Shown: in pieces, positions 1-8,287 of the stretch | Layout: each line of letters opens with the position of its first letter | How positions within the stretch are numbered: position 1 is the first letter of the stretch | Assembly (NCBI GenBank): GCA_965204665.1 | Contig: OZ242002.1 | Coordinates: 868,001-932,000, forward strand | Direction of reading: 5' to 3' | DNA from: Nemesobacter sp965204665 | GTDB lineage: Bacteria; Desulfobacterota_D; UBA1144; Nemesobacterales; Nemesobacteraceae | DNA length: 64,000 nucleotides | The notes under the pieces: generated by a model | Databases searched by the model: none | Seen by the model: only the letters and a program-made list of their open reading frames with translations | What the model was told of the DNA's origin: nothing | Made by a program: the position numbers and the translations under genes

Positions 1-1
1 T

Positions 2-190
2 TTTCTGGAGCCCGTCGCTCCTGAGAATGTCTCGGAGAACGAAGACCGCTCCCATGGAATGATGAGAACCGAGGTCGTGTGCTCGAAATGCGATGCGCAC
101 CTCGGACATGTCTTCCCCGATGGTCCGCAACCTACGGGAATGAGATACTGCATAAATTCCGCTTCGCTTGATTTTAAGAAGGAAGAGTAG
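2..190 (+). CDS. msrB: Methionine-R-sulfoxide reductase MsrB, C-terminal end (5' truncated by window)
   Basis: Only the last 62 codons lie in the window. MsrB reduces the R-sulfoxide of methionine in damaged proteins. The visible part carries the second zinc-binding CxxC (CSKCDAHLGHVF) and the RYCINSASL strand, whose cysteine is the catalytic one in this family. The protein ends with a short lysine/glutamate tail. The order HGMMRTEV, CSKC, FPDGP, RYCINS is diagnostic of MsrB. The start and the first CxxC are outside the window. Confidence 0.93.
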   Translation, partial: FLEPVAPENVSENEDRSHGMMRTEVVCSKCDAHLGHVFPDGPQPTGMRYCINSASLDFKKEE

Positions 191-199
191 AAACGGAGT

Positions 200-274
200 T
201 GGTGGCGACGGGTGGGATCGAACCACCGACACAGGCCTTATGAGAGCCCCGCTCTACCCCTGAGCTACGCCGCC
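200..274 (-). tRNA. tRNA with CAU anticodon (elongator Met, or Ile2)
   Basis: The minus strand folds as a full cloverleaf. The acceptor stem is GGCGGCG/CGTCGCC, the D-arm contains AGCTCAGGGGTAGAGC, the anticodon loop is CTCATAA, the T-loop is TTCGATC, the discriminator is A and CCA is encoded. The CAU anticodon fits elongator tRNA-Met or the lysidine-modified tRNA-Ile2. The anticodon stem lacks the three consecutive G-C pairs of initiator tRNA, so the initiator is unlikely. Met and Ile2 cannot be separated by eye. Confidence 0.93.
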
Positions 275-521
275 CCCTCAACAACCTCGGAACGGAAATT
301 ATACCACCGCTTTCAGAGGATTCAACGTGCACGATTTCTGTAATGGAAGTTGATTTTCCACCTCGAAAGAAAGGCTCAACGGGATTTGCAGTCCGACCGT
401 TTTCTTGCGGCACCCGGTCTCGGAGCCGCCGGCAATATGATTTATATGAGGCGAATACCAGTTCAATCGCGGTTTTCGGGGAATTGACTATGGATTTCTG
501 TTGAATAAACAAAATAACATC

Positions 522-549
522 TTGACATGTCGGATTCTGACGTTATACT
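522..549 (+). promoter_or_regulatory. Sigma-70 type promoter of the MerR/VWA pair
   Basis: TTGACA at 522-527 and TATACT at 544-549 are separated by 16 bp, close to consensus. The ATG of the next gene lies only 10 nt after the -10 box with no purine-rich ribosome-binding site, so the transcript is predicted to be leaderless or nearly so. Confidence 0.75.
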
Positions 550-558
550 ATTACCACC

Positions 559-1248
559 ATGAATGAAGATCGACTCACAATCGAAGAGCTCAGCAGACGT
601 ACCGGCGTAGAGGTCCGTACTCTGCGTTCGTGGATCAGCGAAGGACTGCTGGCACCGCCCTTCAGGCCCGGACGGGGAGCGCGATATCCGAGCAGCAACG
701 CGGACCGCGCGGCGGCGGTCAGAGCGCTCAAAAAACATCGGGGGTTGTCGTTGTCCGAAATCGGACAGTTGTTCATAAGGGCGACCGAAGAACAGATCAG
801 GGAGTGGGCGACCGGAATAGGTCTGACTTCGGCGCCGCCCGGGTCGGCCCGCGATTATCTGAGCAGGATTCGGGCGGGAGGCACTTCGACAGGGTCGACC
901 CGGTCCGCAACGGATTCCACCCGGCGGGAGTCGTACGGGGATGTATCGGAGGCACCGTTTTCGGAACAGGGTCTGAACCGGAGGTCGATAAAGTTCCGCG
1001 GAACCGGGCGGTCCGAATCGGGCGGGAACGAATTGACGAGCATTGAATGGTTGATTTTTCAGTTGGAGAAGATACTGGGAGACTCTGCACCCCGACACTC
1101 GCGGGGTGAAGTCTGGACGAGAATATCCGTAACATCCGCCTTCGAGATCTCTGTTCGAGGAGAACTCGAGCCTCGGGAGCGGATTCTTTTTGAACAACTT
1201 GCGGACCAGTTCCGCGCCGTTCTAACAGGAGGTGGAAAGAATGACTGA
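559..1248 (+). CDS. MerR-type HTH transcriptional regulator
   Basis: Residues 5-70 have the winged-helix pattern of MerR proteins: LTIEELSRRTGVEVRTLRSW, then a wing and the RYPSS..DRAAAVRALKK helix. A linker of about 80 polar residues follows, then a C-terminal region (about 155-225) with no motif I recognise. It lacks the long dimerisation coiled coil and effector domain of classical metal sensors, so the signal is unknown. The stop overlaps the VWA gene start by 8 nt, indicating translational coupling. The start is ATG at 559, immediately behind a strong promoter. By position it is a likely regulator of the VWA protein, and less certainly of the downstream Hsp70 operon. Confidence 0.8.
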   Translation: MNEDRLTIEELSRRTGVEVRTLRSWISEGLLAPPFRPGRGARYPSSNADRAAAVRALKKHRGLSLSEIGQLFIRATEEQIREWATGIGLTSAPPGSARDYLSRIRAGGTSTGSTRSATDSTRRESYGDVSEAPFSEQGLNRRSIKFRGTGRSESGGNELTSIEWLIFQLEKILGDSAPRHSRGEVWTRISVTSAFEISVRGELEPRERILFEQLADQFRAVLTGGGKND

Positions 1249-2560
1249 TGTGAATTTTACTGTGGAAGCCGGTTTCGACCGGCAGTTCTACTGGCAGGGT
1301 GGAGATTCCGTGCGTTATCTCGTTGCGAGACTCGAGGCGCGGAGCGGGGATGACGGAGTTTCCGGAGAGGATATGCCCGTCAACACAGCTCTCGTGATCG
1401 ATGCGAGCGGGTCGATGGGCGGTGGAAAGCTTGAGGCGGCCAAGGAAGCGGCGGTCGGTCTGACCGGGCATCTGACGGACAGGGACCGGATCACCCTGGT
1501 CTCTTTCGCATCCGATGTTCGGATACATCTCGACGCGGTGCAGGCGAGCGGGGAAAATGCGGACCGGATACGCGAAGAGATTTTACGGCTGCGAACCCGA
1601 GGTTCGACCGCACTGTCCGAGGGGTGGTTTGCCGGGGTCGAGTGTACGGCTCGGGTGGCGGAAGAGGATGCCCGCATGACGCCGCGCGTGATCATCCTGA
1701 GCGACGGCCACGCCAATGCAGGTATAACGGACCCTGCGGAACTCGGCGAGCATGCGGGTGAATTCAGAAAGCGGGGAGTATTCACTTCCGCTCTCGGTAT
1801 AGGTGCCGGATACGACGAGCATCTGTTGCGGGGCATGGCCGAGAACGGAGGAGGGCGTCTGCACGATGTGGAGCACGCCGGTGAAATTTCAACCGTTCTT
1901 CTGGGTGAACTCGGAGACATCTACAACACGGTGGTCGAGGATGCGGAGGTCGCTCTGACAGTCCCTGCCGGTGTGCGGGTCGAGGCGATGGGCAGGGAGA
2001 ACTCCGTTTTTCGCGACGACTCCGTTATCGTCCGGCTCGGGCCGATTCAGAACGGCATAGAGCGTGTCGCCGTCTTCAAAGTAACCTGTCCGGGCGGAAA
2101 GGCCAAAGACGTGTTGGAGTTTGAACTGTCGACAAGAGCGAGTTCCGTCGGGGATCGACGCATTCTTAAGACCGGTCAGAAGACGGTCGGTCTGGTTGCC
2201 GCCGACGGCAGGGTCAACAACTATCAGCCGCGCGACATGAAGACTGCCGAAATAGTGGCGAGGATGTGGAGTGCGGATGTCGTTCTCACGGCGTCCCGGA
2301 TGAATCGGGACGGAGCATATTCCGATGCGAAGGATTATGTTCAGCGGGAGCTGCATTATTTCCGTCGTTACGCGAGGGGTCTTGACCGGGGGAATGATAT
2401 GGTGCGTGAACTCGAGATGCTCGCGCTCCGTGTCGACCGCAGGTTTTCACCGCGGATGCACAAGGAGATGGTGAATCAGTCGTATCAGAGCAGGAACAGT
2501 CGGGCAGACCACAGAGGTATGAGAGACAGCTGGAGTACCCGAATGGAACGCGGTGAATGA
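1241..2560 (+). CDS. VWA (von Willebrand factor A) domain protein
   Basis: A 439-residue protein without signal peptide, so probably cytoplasmic. The VWA fold spans about 48-225 and has a complete MIDAS: DASGS at 54-58, a conserved threonine in RGSTALSEG and the aspartate of ILSDGHANAG. Such domains bind a divalent metal and mediate protein-protein contacts. The second half is a beta-rich region followed by a helical tail (FRRYARGLDRGNDMVREL). I chose ATG 1241, not the upstream in-frame GTG 1232, because AGGAGGTG at 1228-1235 is correctly spaced for it. It is coupled to the MerR gene and lies 1.1 kb upstream of the GrpE-like/Hsp70 operon. VWA proteins next to chaperone ATPases often act as client or adaptor; that role is inferred here. 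Confidence 0.87.
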   Translation: MTDVNFTVEAGFDRQFYWQGGDSVRYLVARLEARSGDDGVSGEDMPVNTALVIDASGSMGGGKLEAAKEAAVGLTGHLTDRDRITLVSFASDVRIHLDAVQASGENADRIREEILRLRTRGSTALSEGWFAGVECTARVAEEDARMTPRVIILSDGHANAGITDPAELGEHAGEFRKRGVFTSALGIGAGYDEHLLRGMAENGGGRLHDVEHAGEISTVLLGELGDIYNTVVEDAEVALTVPAGVRVEAMGRENSVFRDDSVIVRLGPIQNGIERVAVFKVTCPGGKAKDVLEFELSTRASSVGDRRILKTGQKTVGLVAADGRVNNYQPRDMKTAEIVARMWSADVVLTASRMNRDGAYSDAKDYVQRELHYFRRYARGLDRGNDMVRELEMLALRVDRRFSPRMHKEMVNQSYQSRNSRADHRGMRDSWSTRMERGE

Positions 2561-2614
2561 CGACCAGGAGCACAATAAGATGTTGTAGGGAAACTGACAT
2601 TACAGAGATGGGAA

Positions 2615-2815
2615 TTGATAACAGAAACTGAAAACAATTTTACGAAAGATTCTCTGGTCGACGAAAAAAGTTGGGATGCTTGGTGGGATGGCAAAGATGA
2701 AATGCCGGTGGAGACCAAGCGTAGGTATATAGAACTTTGCTATGCATCTATGCTTGTTCTAATGGCTGAGAACTTGATGCCTTTGAATGTTTTTCGGGGT
2801 GGTATCACACTTTAA
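2615..2815 (+). CDS. Small hypothetical protein (66 aa), doubtful
   Basis: TTG-started reading frame with an acidic, tryptophan-containing N-terminal half (DEKSWDAWWDGKDEMP) and a hydrophobic stretch around residues 44-55. A weak GAGATGGGA lies 4-12 nt upstream of the TTG. I recognise no family. It could be the remnant of a larger gene, since it lies in the AT-rich scar between two well-formed operons. Composition is protein-like, but no independent support is visible. Confidence 0.3.
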   Translation: MITETENNFTKDSLVDEKSWDAWWDGKDEMPVETKRRYIELCYASMLVLMAENLMPLNVFRGGITL

Positions 2816-2982
2816 GCAAGTTGGGGATAACCACTGAAACTCCGTATTTATGCCGAATTGTATGCGGGTTGATGAGGCACTTGAACCAAGCCAACCTGCT
2901 GGATGTTTTTTTCTGCGAACCCAAGCCTGGGGCGGATTTTCAAAGCCCAGAGAAAACACATTAGGATGCTAAGCTAGTAAAA

Positions 2983-3183
2983 ATGACAGAAAGAGAAAAT
3001 CTGAAAATCAAAGAATGGAGAAACGAACGGAAAATGATTGTCGTTGAAGAGGATTTTCCGCATCGCAGGTATTTGATAACGCCCGGACTGATAACTCTTC
3101 CGAATGAACAGTGCCCTATGGGATATTTGGATCTTTTGATCCGAAGAAGTTGGGAAGAGTGTCGTGTATATGAATTGTTTTAA
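2983..3183 (+). CDS. Small hypothetical protein (66 aa), doubtful
   Basis: ATG-started frame rich in charged residues (MTERENLKIKEWRNERKMI) with a central RYLITPGLITLPNEQCPMGY segment. No convincing ribosome-binding site and no recognised domain. The hydrophobic/charged pattern resembles a genuine small cytosolic protein or a gene fragment. The neighbouring 29-bp IS30-type end suggests the region has been rearranged. Confidence 0.3.
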   Translation: MTERENLKIKEWRNERKMIVVEEDFPHRRYLITPGLITLPNEQCPMGYLDLLIRRSWEECRVYELF

Positions 3184-3302
3184 AAAGGGGGTCGCTAACG
3201 TTAGGAAAACTCGTTGTTTTAGCACGCTTACAAACAGGCGAAATTATCATGACCGGACATTCGCTCTTGACTTGTAAGGGGGGGGGTAGAGTCAAAGCAT
3301 TT

Positions 3303-3331
3303 AAGTGTTGCACTTCGAAGTTTAATGGGCG
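3303..3331. repeat. Solitary copy of the IS30-type terminal inverted repeat
   Basis: These 29 bp are identical to the right terminal repeat of the IS30-type element at 18791-18819, in the same orientation (AAGTGTTGCACTTCG...GGGCG). No transposase or second end is nearby. It is either the relic of an excised copy or a preferred target, since IS30-type transposases are known to insert next to end-like sequences. Confidence 0.85.
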
Positions 3332-3396
3332 GATTTTAAGACAGGACAGAAGAGTTATGATGGGCTTCATGAAAACATTTCATTCAGGAGGAAAAT

Positions 3397-3540
3397 ATGA
3401 AAAAACTTCTTATTGTACTGGTGTTATGCCTTGCTGGTGTCTCCAGTTGTGATGACACCGATGACGAGGCTGACATCACCTATCGTTGTTATACAACCGG
3501 AAACTACTACTACAGCAAAACAGAATGTTATGAGCAATAG
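3397..3540 (+). CDS. Small predicted lipoprotein (47 aa)
   Basis: A 47-codon gene with a perfect AGGAGG at 3386-3391, five bases before the ATG. The N-terminus is a lipoprotein signal: MKKLLIVLVLCLAGVSSC, with Cys18 as the predicted lipidation site. The mature peptide is only about 30 residues, beginning DDTDDEAD, then Tyr-rich with two further cysteines (YRC, TEC) that could form a disulfide. No family recognised. It sits about 110 bp before the chaperone operon but shares no overlap with it. The strong RBS and clean lipobox argue that it is real despite its size. Confidence 0.65.
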   Translation: MKKLLIVLVLCLAGVSSCDDTDDEADITYRCYTTGNYYYSKTECYEQ

Positions 3541-3652
3541 ACGAATAAGGTAGATGAAGCGTCATGGGAGGTCGGTGAAAATGATTCATACTGAATTTGA
3601 ATGGAAAATCTCATATTGTTTATGATAAAGTCGGAAAAGAGGGTCTGAGTTG

Positions 3653-4510
3653 ATGGAACCGAATTACGATGGGTCTGAGGAGAGTGGACATGAGGAACAA
3701 CTTGTTCAGAGATTTTCTCTGGGTAAAATTGTTGTCCTCAGCATCCTCTGCACACTTGTTATTGCTGTTGTTCTTCTCTCATTCGGTTCTGGAAATTCGG
3801 ATACTTCTCAGGAAAGGGTTCTCCCTTGGGTTTTGATCATCGGGCTTATGGTTGTTACATCAATAAGTCTGGTGATTTCTTTTTGGACCTATTATGTCCG
3901 GTCGATCTACATCAAGGACGGACCTGCTCTGGTCCCGGAAAAATGGGGAGCAATCATCGGAGAATTGATAAAATCCTCCGAAATATCCGATGCTCGGTTC
4001 CAAAAGATATTGGGAAAGGTTCAGAAATCATCAGAAGAACAATCCAAGAAGTCGAATGATCTGCTTGAAAGTTTTCTTACTCTGCAGAATGCTCTCAATA
4101 GCAAGGATGATGAAATTGCGCGGCTTAAAAAAGGGTATGACGCCAAAATTTTCAAAAGGTTTTTGATGCGGTTCATCCGGGTGGACCGATCCCTCGGAGA
4201 AATGCAGGAAGAATCCGAAAATGAAAAGGAATCGAAAAACTACAAGTATCTCTCCCGTATTATGCAGGATGCTCTGGAGGAGTGCGGCGTAGGTAGGTTC
4301 ACTCCTGAAATCGGTTCCGACTACAGAGACGCGGGCCCTCAAATAGCGGACGACCCGACTGTTTTACCCGCCGATGACGAATCACAGGACTTCAAAATAG
4401 CTGCAGTTGAATCCGTCGGATACATCTTGGAAGGAGAAGGAGATGTGGAGGTCGTTGTTCCATCGAAAGTCTCGATCTTTCGGTTCAACTATGGGAACGA
4501 GGAGGAATAG
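3653..4510 (+). CDS. Membrane-anchored GrpE-like protein (putative Hsp70 nucleotide-exchange partner)
   Basis: The protein has 285 residues. Two hydrophobic helices (about 23-45 and 61-83) form a membrane hairpin, followed by a long charged coiled coil (about 105-165). The C-terminal part has helices then a small beta region (ECGVGRFTPEIGSDY ... EGEGDVEVVVPSKVSIFRF) whose layout resembles the helical bundle and beta-wing of GrpE. GrpE releases ADP from DnaK. The gene ends directly before the Hsp70 ATG, with the shared GAGGAGG serving the next start. I start at ATG 3653; TTG 3650 is alternative. The GrpE assignment is structural inference from weak motif similarity plus operon position. A plain membrane coiled-coil protein is the alternative. 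Confidence 0.6.
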   Translation: MEPNYDGSEESGHEEQLVQRFSLGKIVVLSILCTLVIAVVLLSFGSGNSDTSQERVLPWVLIIGLMVVTSISLVISFWTYYVRSIYIKDGPALVPEKWGAIIGELIKSSEISDARFQKILGKVQKSSEEQSKKSNDLLESFLTLQNALNSKDDEIARLKKGYDAKIFKRFLMRFIRVDRSLGEMQEESENEKESKNYKYLSRIMQDALEECGVGRFTPEIGSDYRDAGPQIADDPTVLPADDESQDFKIAAVESVGYILEGEGDVEVVVPSKVSIFRFNYGNEEE

Positions 4511-6001
4511 ATGTCGAATTATGTGGGCATAGATCTTGGAACCACTTTCTCGGCCGCCGCCTATATCGACGAAAGCGGGCGACCTAAAATCATCAACAAT
4601 GATCGTGACGAGAACATTACTCCGTCATGTGTCGCCGGAATCAAGGGTGAAATTGTTGTCGGTGAGCGGGCGAGAAGGCAATGGGCGAACGATGAGGCGA
4701 ATGCCGCGGCAAGGTTCAAGAGAGACATGGGTACATCCGCAACTCATAAAATAGGAGATAAAGAGTTCACCCCGACTGAATTGAGTGCCGAGGTATTGAA
4801 AAAGATCAAAAGCGATGTGGAAGCGAAGATCGGTCATATAGATGAAGCCGTCATAACAATACCGGCGAACTTCTCTCATGAGGCTCGGGAGGCGACCATG
4901 GAATCGGGTCGCATGGCCGGGCTTAATGTGAAATACATCATCAACGAACCGACTGCGGCCGCTCTTTATTATGCTTTTCAATCCGACGGTGAATTAACAG
5001 GAACATACGTTGTTTTCGACCTCGGCGGCGGGACCTTTGATGTTTCGGTCATCAGAGTTAAAGGACAGGATGTCGAGGTGCTCGCCTCGAACGGCCTGCA
5101 TAAACTCGGCGGAGACGACTTCGACCGATGTCTCTGGGACCTGATTGCAGGAAAATATAAAGAGGAAACAGGGTCTGACCTCTCGAAGGAAGACTTTCCG
5201 ATAAATGATGCTGAAGAAGAAAAGAAATCCCTGTCGGGAAGGAAACGAACGACTGCCGAGATTGAGAGAGAGTTGATAGATGTGACCCGACTGGAGTTCG
5301 AGGAAGGCATCTCGAGTCTGATGGCTCAGATTGAGATGATGTGCGAGACAACGCTTGATGAGGCAGACACAACGACTGAGGAGATAACTTCCGTATTTTT
5401 GGCGGGAGGCAGCACGAGAATTCCCTGTGTTGTTGAATGCGCGAAGAAGGTCTTCAAGCAGGACCCGGTTTCGACGGTGAATGTGGACGAGGTCGTTGCG
5501 CTCGGAGCTTGTTTATATGCGGCGTATAAGAGTGACGGTTCCAAACTCTCGGAAATTCAGAGGAAATCCGTTTCCAAACTCAATGTGTCAGAAGTAACTA
5601 ATGAATGTTTCGGAACAATATCTGTAGGATTTTCAGAATCCAAGGGAGAAGAACTGGTCAACTCGATTTTAATTCAAAAAGGACAATCCATACCTTGTTC
5701 GGTCACGGAGACTTATCACACGATGTATAACGGGCAGGACAGGGTTAACTGTATGATTACGGAGTCCAAAAGTCCGGAGACGAATCCTAAGTTCGTGAAG
5801 ATTATTCATGAGCAGGAACTCGAACTACCTCCGAACAGACCTGCCGGTCAGGAGATAAAAGTGACATATTCTTACGATGAAAATCAGATGATGCATGCAT
5901 CATTCACGGATGTCGCATCCGGCAAAGAGACCAAAATATCTCTTTCCAGGGCATCCGGGGAAACCGCTGAATCTGAGATTGACAAGTTCTTGGTGGACTA
6001 G
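4511..6001 (+). CDS. Hsp70-family chaperone ATPase, short form
   Basis: A 496-residue Hsp70. The nucleotide-binding domain is complete: phosphate-1 GIDLGTTFSAAAY, connect-1 INEPTAAALYY, phosphate-2 FDLGGGTFDVSVI and adenosine loop FLAGGSTRIP. A roughly 110-residue beta-domain follows that resembles the substrate-binding beta sandwich (SVGFSESKGEELVNSILIQKGQSIP), but the alpha-helical lid of DnaK is missing. A charged insertion near 225-245 (DAEEEKKSLSGRKR) is retained as in other Hsp70s. It is clearly not the housekeeping dnaK. It is the second gene of a four-gene operon whose first product looks like an exchange factor and whose last is a peptidase. No J-protein with HPD is present. Confidence 0.92.
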   Translation: MSNYVGIDLGTTFSAAAYIDESGRPKIINNDRDENITPSCVAGIKGEIVVGERARRQWANDEANAAARFKRDMGTSATHKIGDKEFTPTELSAEVLKKIKSDVEAKIGHIDEAVITIPANFSHEAREATMESGRMAGLNVKYIINEPTAAALYYAFQSDGELTGTYVVFDLGGGTFDVSVIRVKGQDVEVLASNGLHKLGGDDFDRCLWDLIAGKYKEETGSDLSKEDFPINDAEEEKKSLSGRKRTTAEIERELIDVTRLEFEEGISSLMAQIEMMCETTLDEADTTTEEITSVFLAGGSTRIPCVVECAKKVFKQDPVSTVNVDEVVALGACLYAAYKSDGSKLSEIQRKSVSKLNVSEVTNECFGTISVGFSESKGEELVNSILIQKGQSIPCSVTETYHTMYNGQDRVNCMITESKSPETNPKFVKIIHEQELELPPNRPAGQEIKVTYSYDENQMMHASFTDVASGKETKISLSRASGETAESEIDKFLVD

Positions 6002-6003
6002 AC

Positions 6004-7191
6004 ATGGAATTTATTTTCAATTTCCTTCTATGGGTCGCAATTGCGGGAGCGGTCAGTTTTGTTCTTAACCTTATCCGAGGTGGAACAAAATCGACTGACA
6101 AGGGGACATATTTTGTTAAGTTCTTTGATGAAACGCATAGAGAGACCGGGATAAGAGCTAAGAGGGTGATGTTCAGAGGCAGGATGCCGAATGACCGGGA
6201 CATGGATGTTTCATTCGCTCTCTCGGCCTTTGACGCCACCGACGGAGAAAACACCTGTAAACCCGTTTTTTCTCTTGTACCCGCAGCACGAGAACCCGCC
6301 ACCATCTGTTATCAGATGTCCGGCGATTTCGGTCGAGTTCCTAAAGGTTCTGCACTTGCCGACTGGATTGCTTTGGGAACGATTGTTCCGGATTTGATTC
6401 AACCCGCATATTCGGGAAACAGGAAGATTCGTGTAGTTCTCCGGATGTTTAATTCTCATAATCCCCCGACAATTCACGGTGGATTGTTGCGTAATCAGGG
6501 TGAATTGATCTTTTCCGAATCACTGTCGTTCAATTATGAGTTCAAAGAGAAAGGGTATGAGGAGGTGCATAAGCACAGAGAAGAGGCTCAAGCGATATCT
6601 CTGAAAATCGGTGTAGCAGTCGCTATGGCGGATACCGGTCTGGATGACAGGGAAGGAGAGATTCTTAAGAATTGGATTGTTAAAGGAGTATCTGGATATC
6701 CCGGGGGTGAGAGGGAAAAACTTAAGAATGTCCTCAACAAGGCTCTCAAGGAAGGTTTTGCGGAGGCGAAAAAAGGAAATCTGTCCTTGCCGGGTCTCGT
6801 TGGCCGCCTGTCTGAGATCGGTGATAAGAAAACCAAGTATGACGCGGTCGAGCTCTGTCTGGATGTTATGGCGGCGGATGGAGTCGCGGACCCTGAAGAG
6901 ATGTCGGCGATACGCAATGTTGCGAAGAGTCTTGATCTGGATATGGATGAGATCGAGAAGATGAGGGAGAAGGTGACCCTCAATTTGTCGACAGAGTTGA
7001 CATCCGAGGAAGGACTGGAGTCATTGGTGGGAATTGAGTCCTCGTGGTCCGATGACCAAAAGCGCAGACACCTCCGGTCGGAATTCCAGAAATGGAGCAA
7101 CAGAATCAACTCATTGCCTGAAGGTGAAGAGAGGGCCGCCGCTCAGAAAATTCTCGACAATATTGCAGCACTGAGAAAGAAATATGGTTAA
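6004..7191 (+). CDS. Membrane-anchored TerB-domain protein with J-like C-terminal helix pair
   Basis: The protein has 395 residues. One N-terminal transmembrane helix (4-24) is followed by a roughly 165-residue beta-rich domain. A TerB-type all-helical region spans about 195-330: GVAVAMADTGLDDREGEILKNW and a second half LDVMAADGVADPEEMSAIRNVA with paired acidic residues. The final 55 residues (LVGIESSWSDDQKRRHL...EFQKWSNRI) resemble the helical module, distantly J-domain-like, that follows TerB in many proteins. TerB domains occur in tellurite/stress systems and in DjlA co-chaperones. Here it could recruit the Hsp70 to the membrane. It starts 2 bp after the Hsp70 stop and overlaps the peptidase gene by 8 nt. 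An HPD motif is absent, so ATPase stimulation is not assured. Confidence 0.8.
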   Translation: MEFIFNFLLWVAIAGAVSFVLNLIRGGTKSTDKGTYFVKFFDETHRETGIRAKRVMFRGRMPNDRDMDVSFALSAFDATDGENTCKPVFSLVPAAREPATICYQMSGDFGRVPKGSALADWIALGTIVPDLIQPAYSGNRKIRVVLRMFNSHNPPTIHGGLLRNQGELIFSESLSFNYEFKEKGYEEVHKHREEAQAISLKIGVAVAMADTGLDDREGEILKNWIVKGVSGYPGGEREKLKNVLNKALKEGFAEAKKGNLSLPGLVGRLSEIGDKKTKYDAVELCLDVMAADGVADPEEMSAIRNVAKSLDLDMDEIEKMREKVTLNLSTELTSEEGLESLVGIESSWSDDQKRRHLRSEFQKWSNRINSLPEGEERAAAQKILDNIAALRKKYG

Positions 7192-8287
7192 TATCAAAAC
7201 CGCGCGTGAAATCGCTTCGTTCGTGCGGTTGTCTGAAGACAAGGAAGATTTGAAGTTCGACCTCCGTAACCTGAAAGGGGGAGAACATCACAGAGACACT
7301 ATGCTGAGACATGGTGTCCTTTTGTCCGAATCGGTCACACCGGTCCTTGAAGAACGCCTGTCCGCAGTCTGCCGGAACCTCGGCATACCCAGAAAGAACG
7401 TGTCCGCTTTCGTATATAACAGTGCGGATGTTCAGGCTGATTGTCTGATCGATACTCCTGAGACATGTGTTCTCAGATTTACGTCGGGACTAGTAAACCT
7501 GATGGACGGGAAGGAATTTCAGTTTGTGGCGGGCCATGAACTCGGTCATTTTCTCTTAGGTCACGCAGCTGAAGGAGATTCCTCTCAATATCCGGTAAAG
7601 GAGTCTTCTGAAGAATACATGACGAGAAGAGCGAGAGAGTTGTCGGCGGACCGTATAGGATTTCTGTCAATTGAAAATCTGGACGAATCAATAAAAGCGA
7701 TCATAAAAACCGCATCGGGACTGGGAAACCGTTTTCTTCGGTTTGACGTTTCAAAGTTTTTATCTCAGACCGATATCATCTCCAATCCGTCGCTGGGTGA
7801 ATCTCGAAACAGCACGCATCCGTCCATGCTCATCAGGTGCAGAGCATTGCTTTGGTTTTCAATGTCCGTCAAATCCATTGAAGATGTCGCTGAAACATCT
7901 GAATCTCGGATAAGAGAAGTGGATTCACGGGTGGTCAGCGATCTGGAGAAGTTCGTGGACGGACAGATTCGGCTGAGAAGGACTGAACTTGAGAACGATG
8001 CGGTTCTATGGAAATCCGCACTTTTAGTGTTTCACTCGGGGTCATTCAAGAAAGAGGTTCAGAAGCGGTTGTCGGAGGATTTGGGCGAGGAAACCCTGAA
8101 TGGTATCAGATCATTTTTCGAACTTTATGATCGTGATGAACTTCCGGAACAGATTACACGCAGACTGGATGATTCTCTGGCATCGGTTTACCGTGAGTTC
8201 CCGACATCCGCAAAGGAGATCAAGAACTCAGGATTCGAGAGAGCCTATAAAATTGTGAGGGGTCAGCAGTCCGGTACAAGTTCCTGA
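7184..8287 (+). CDS. M48-type zinc metallopeptidase, soluble
   Basis: The protein has 367 residues. The catalytic HELGH is at 118-122 in the context FVAGHELGHFLLGHA. The third zinc ligand is expected in ARELSADRIGFL near 153-164, as in M48 (Ste24/HtpX/BepA relatives). No transmembrane helices are evident, unlike HtpX, so it acts in the cytosol or is recruited by a partner. The C-terminal 160 residues are helical and charged with no recognised fold. It overlaps the TerB gene (ATG inside GGTTAATAT), so the two are translated together. The likely job is proteolysis linked to the Hsp70/TerB complex, for example removal of clients the chaperone cannot refold. That link is inferred. Confidence 0.87.
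   Translation: MVNIKTAREIASFVRLSEDKEDLKFDLRNLKGGEHHRDTMLRHGVLLSESVTPVLEERLSAVCRNLGIPRKNVSAFVYNSADVQADCLIDTPETCVLRFTSGLVNLMDGKEFQFVAGHELGHFLLGHAAEGDSSQYPVKESSEEYMTRRARELSADRIGFLSIENLDESIKAIIKTASGLGNRFLRFDVSKFLSQTDIISNPSLGESRNSTHPSMLIRCRALLWFSMSVKSIEDVAETSESRIREVDSRVVSDLEKFVDGQIRLRRTELENDAVLWKSALLVFHSGSFKKEVQKRLSEDLGEETLNGIRSFFELYDRDELPEQITRRLDDSLASVYREFPTSAKEIKNSGFERAYKIVRGQQSGTSS

Larger units (their letters stand above)
2561..3652. other. AT-richer gap between VWA gene and chaperone operon with small ORFs
   Basis: This 1.1 kb separates the regulator/VWA pair from the chaperone operon. It is visibly AT-richer than the genes around it, has a G9 run near 3278-3286, a solitary copy of an IS30-element end at 3303-3331 and three small ORFs (listed separately). 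It looks like the scar of one or more insertions rather than an operon leader. Confidence 0.5.

Noticed and set aside
200..274. Initiator tRNA-Met
   Set aside because: The anticodon stem lacks the three consecutive G-C pairs, and a normal first pair (G-C) is present.
797..1528. 243-codon minus-strand frame opposite the MerR/VWA genes
   Set aside because: Shadow of strongly supported plus-strand genes; arginine/proline-rich composition typical of antisense frames in GC-rich codons; no RBS.
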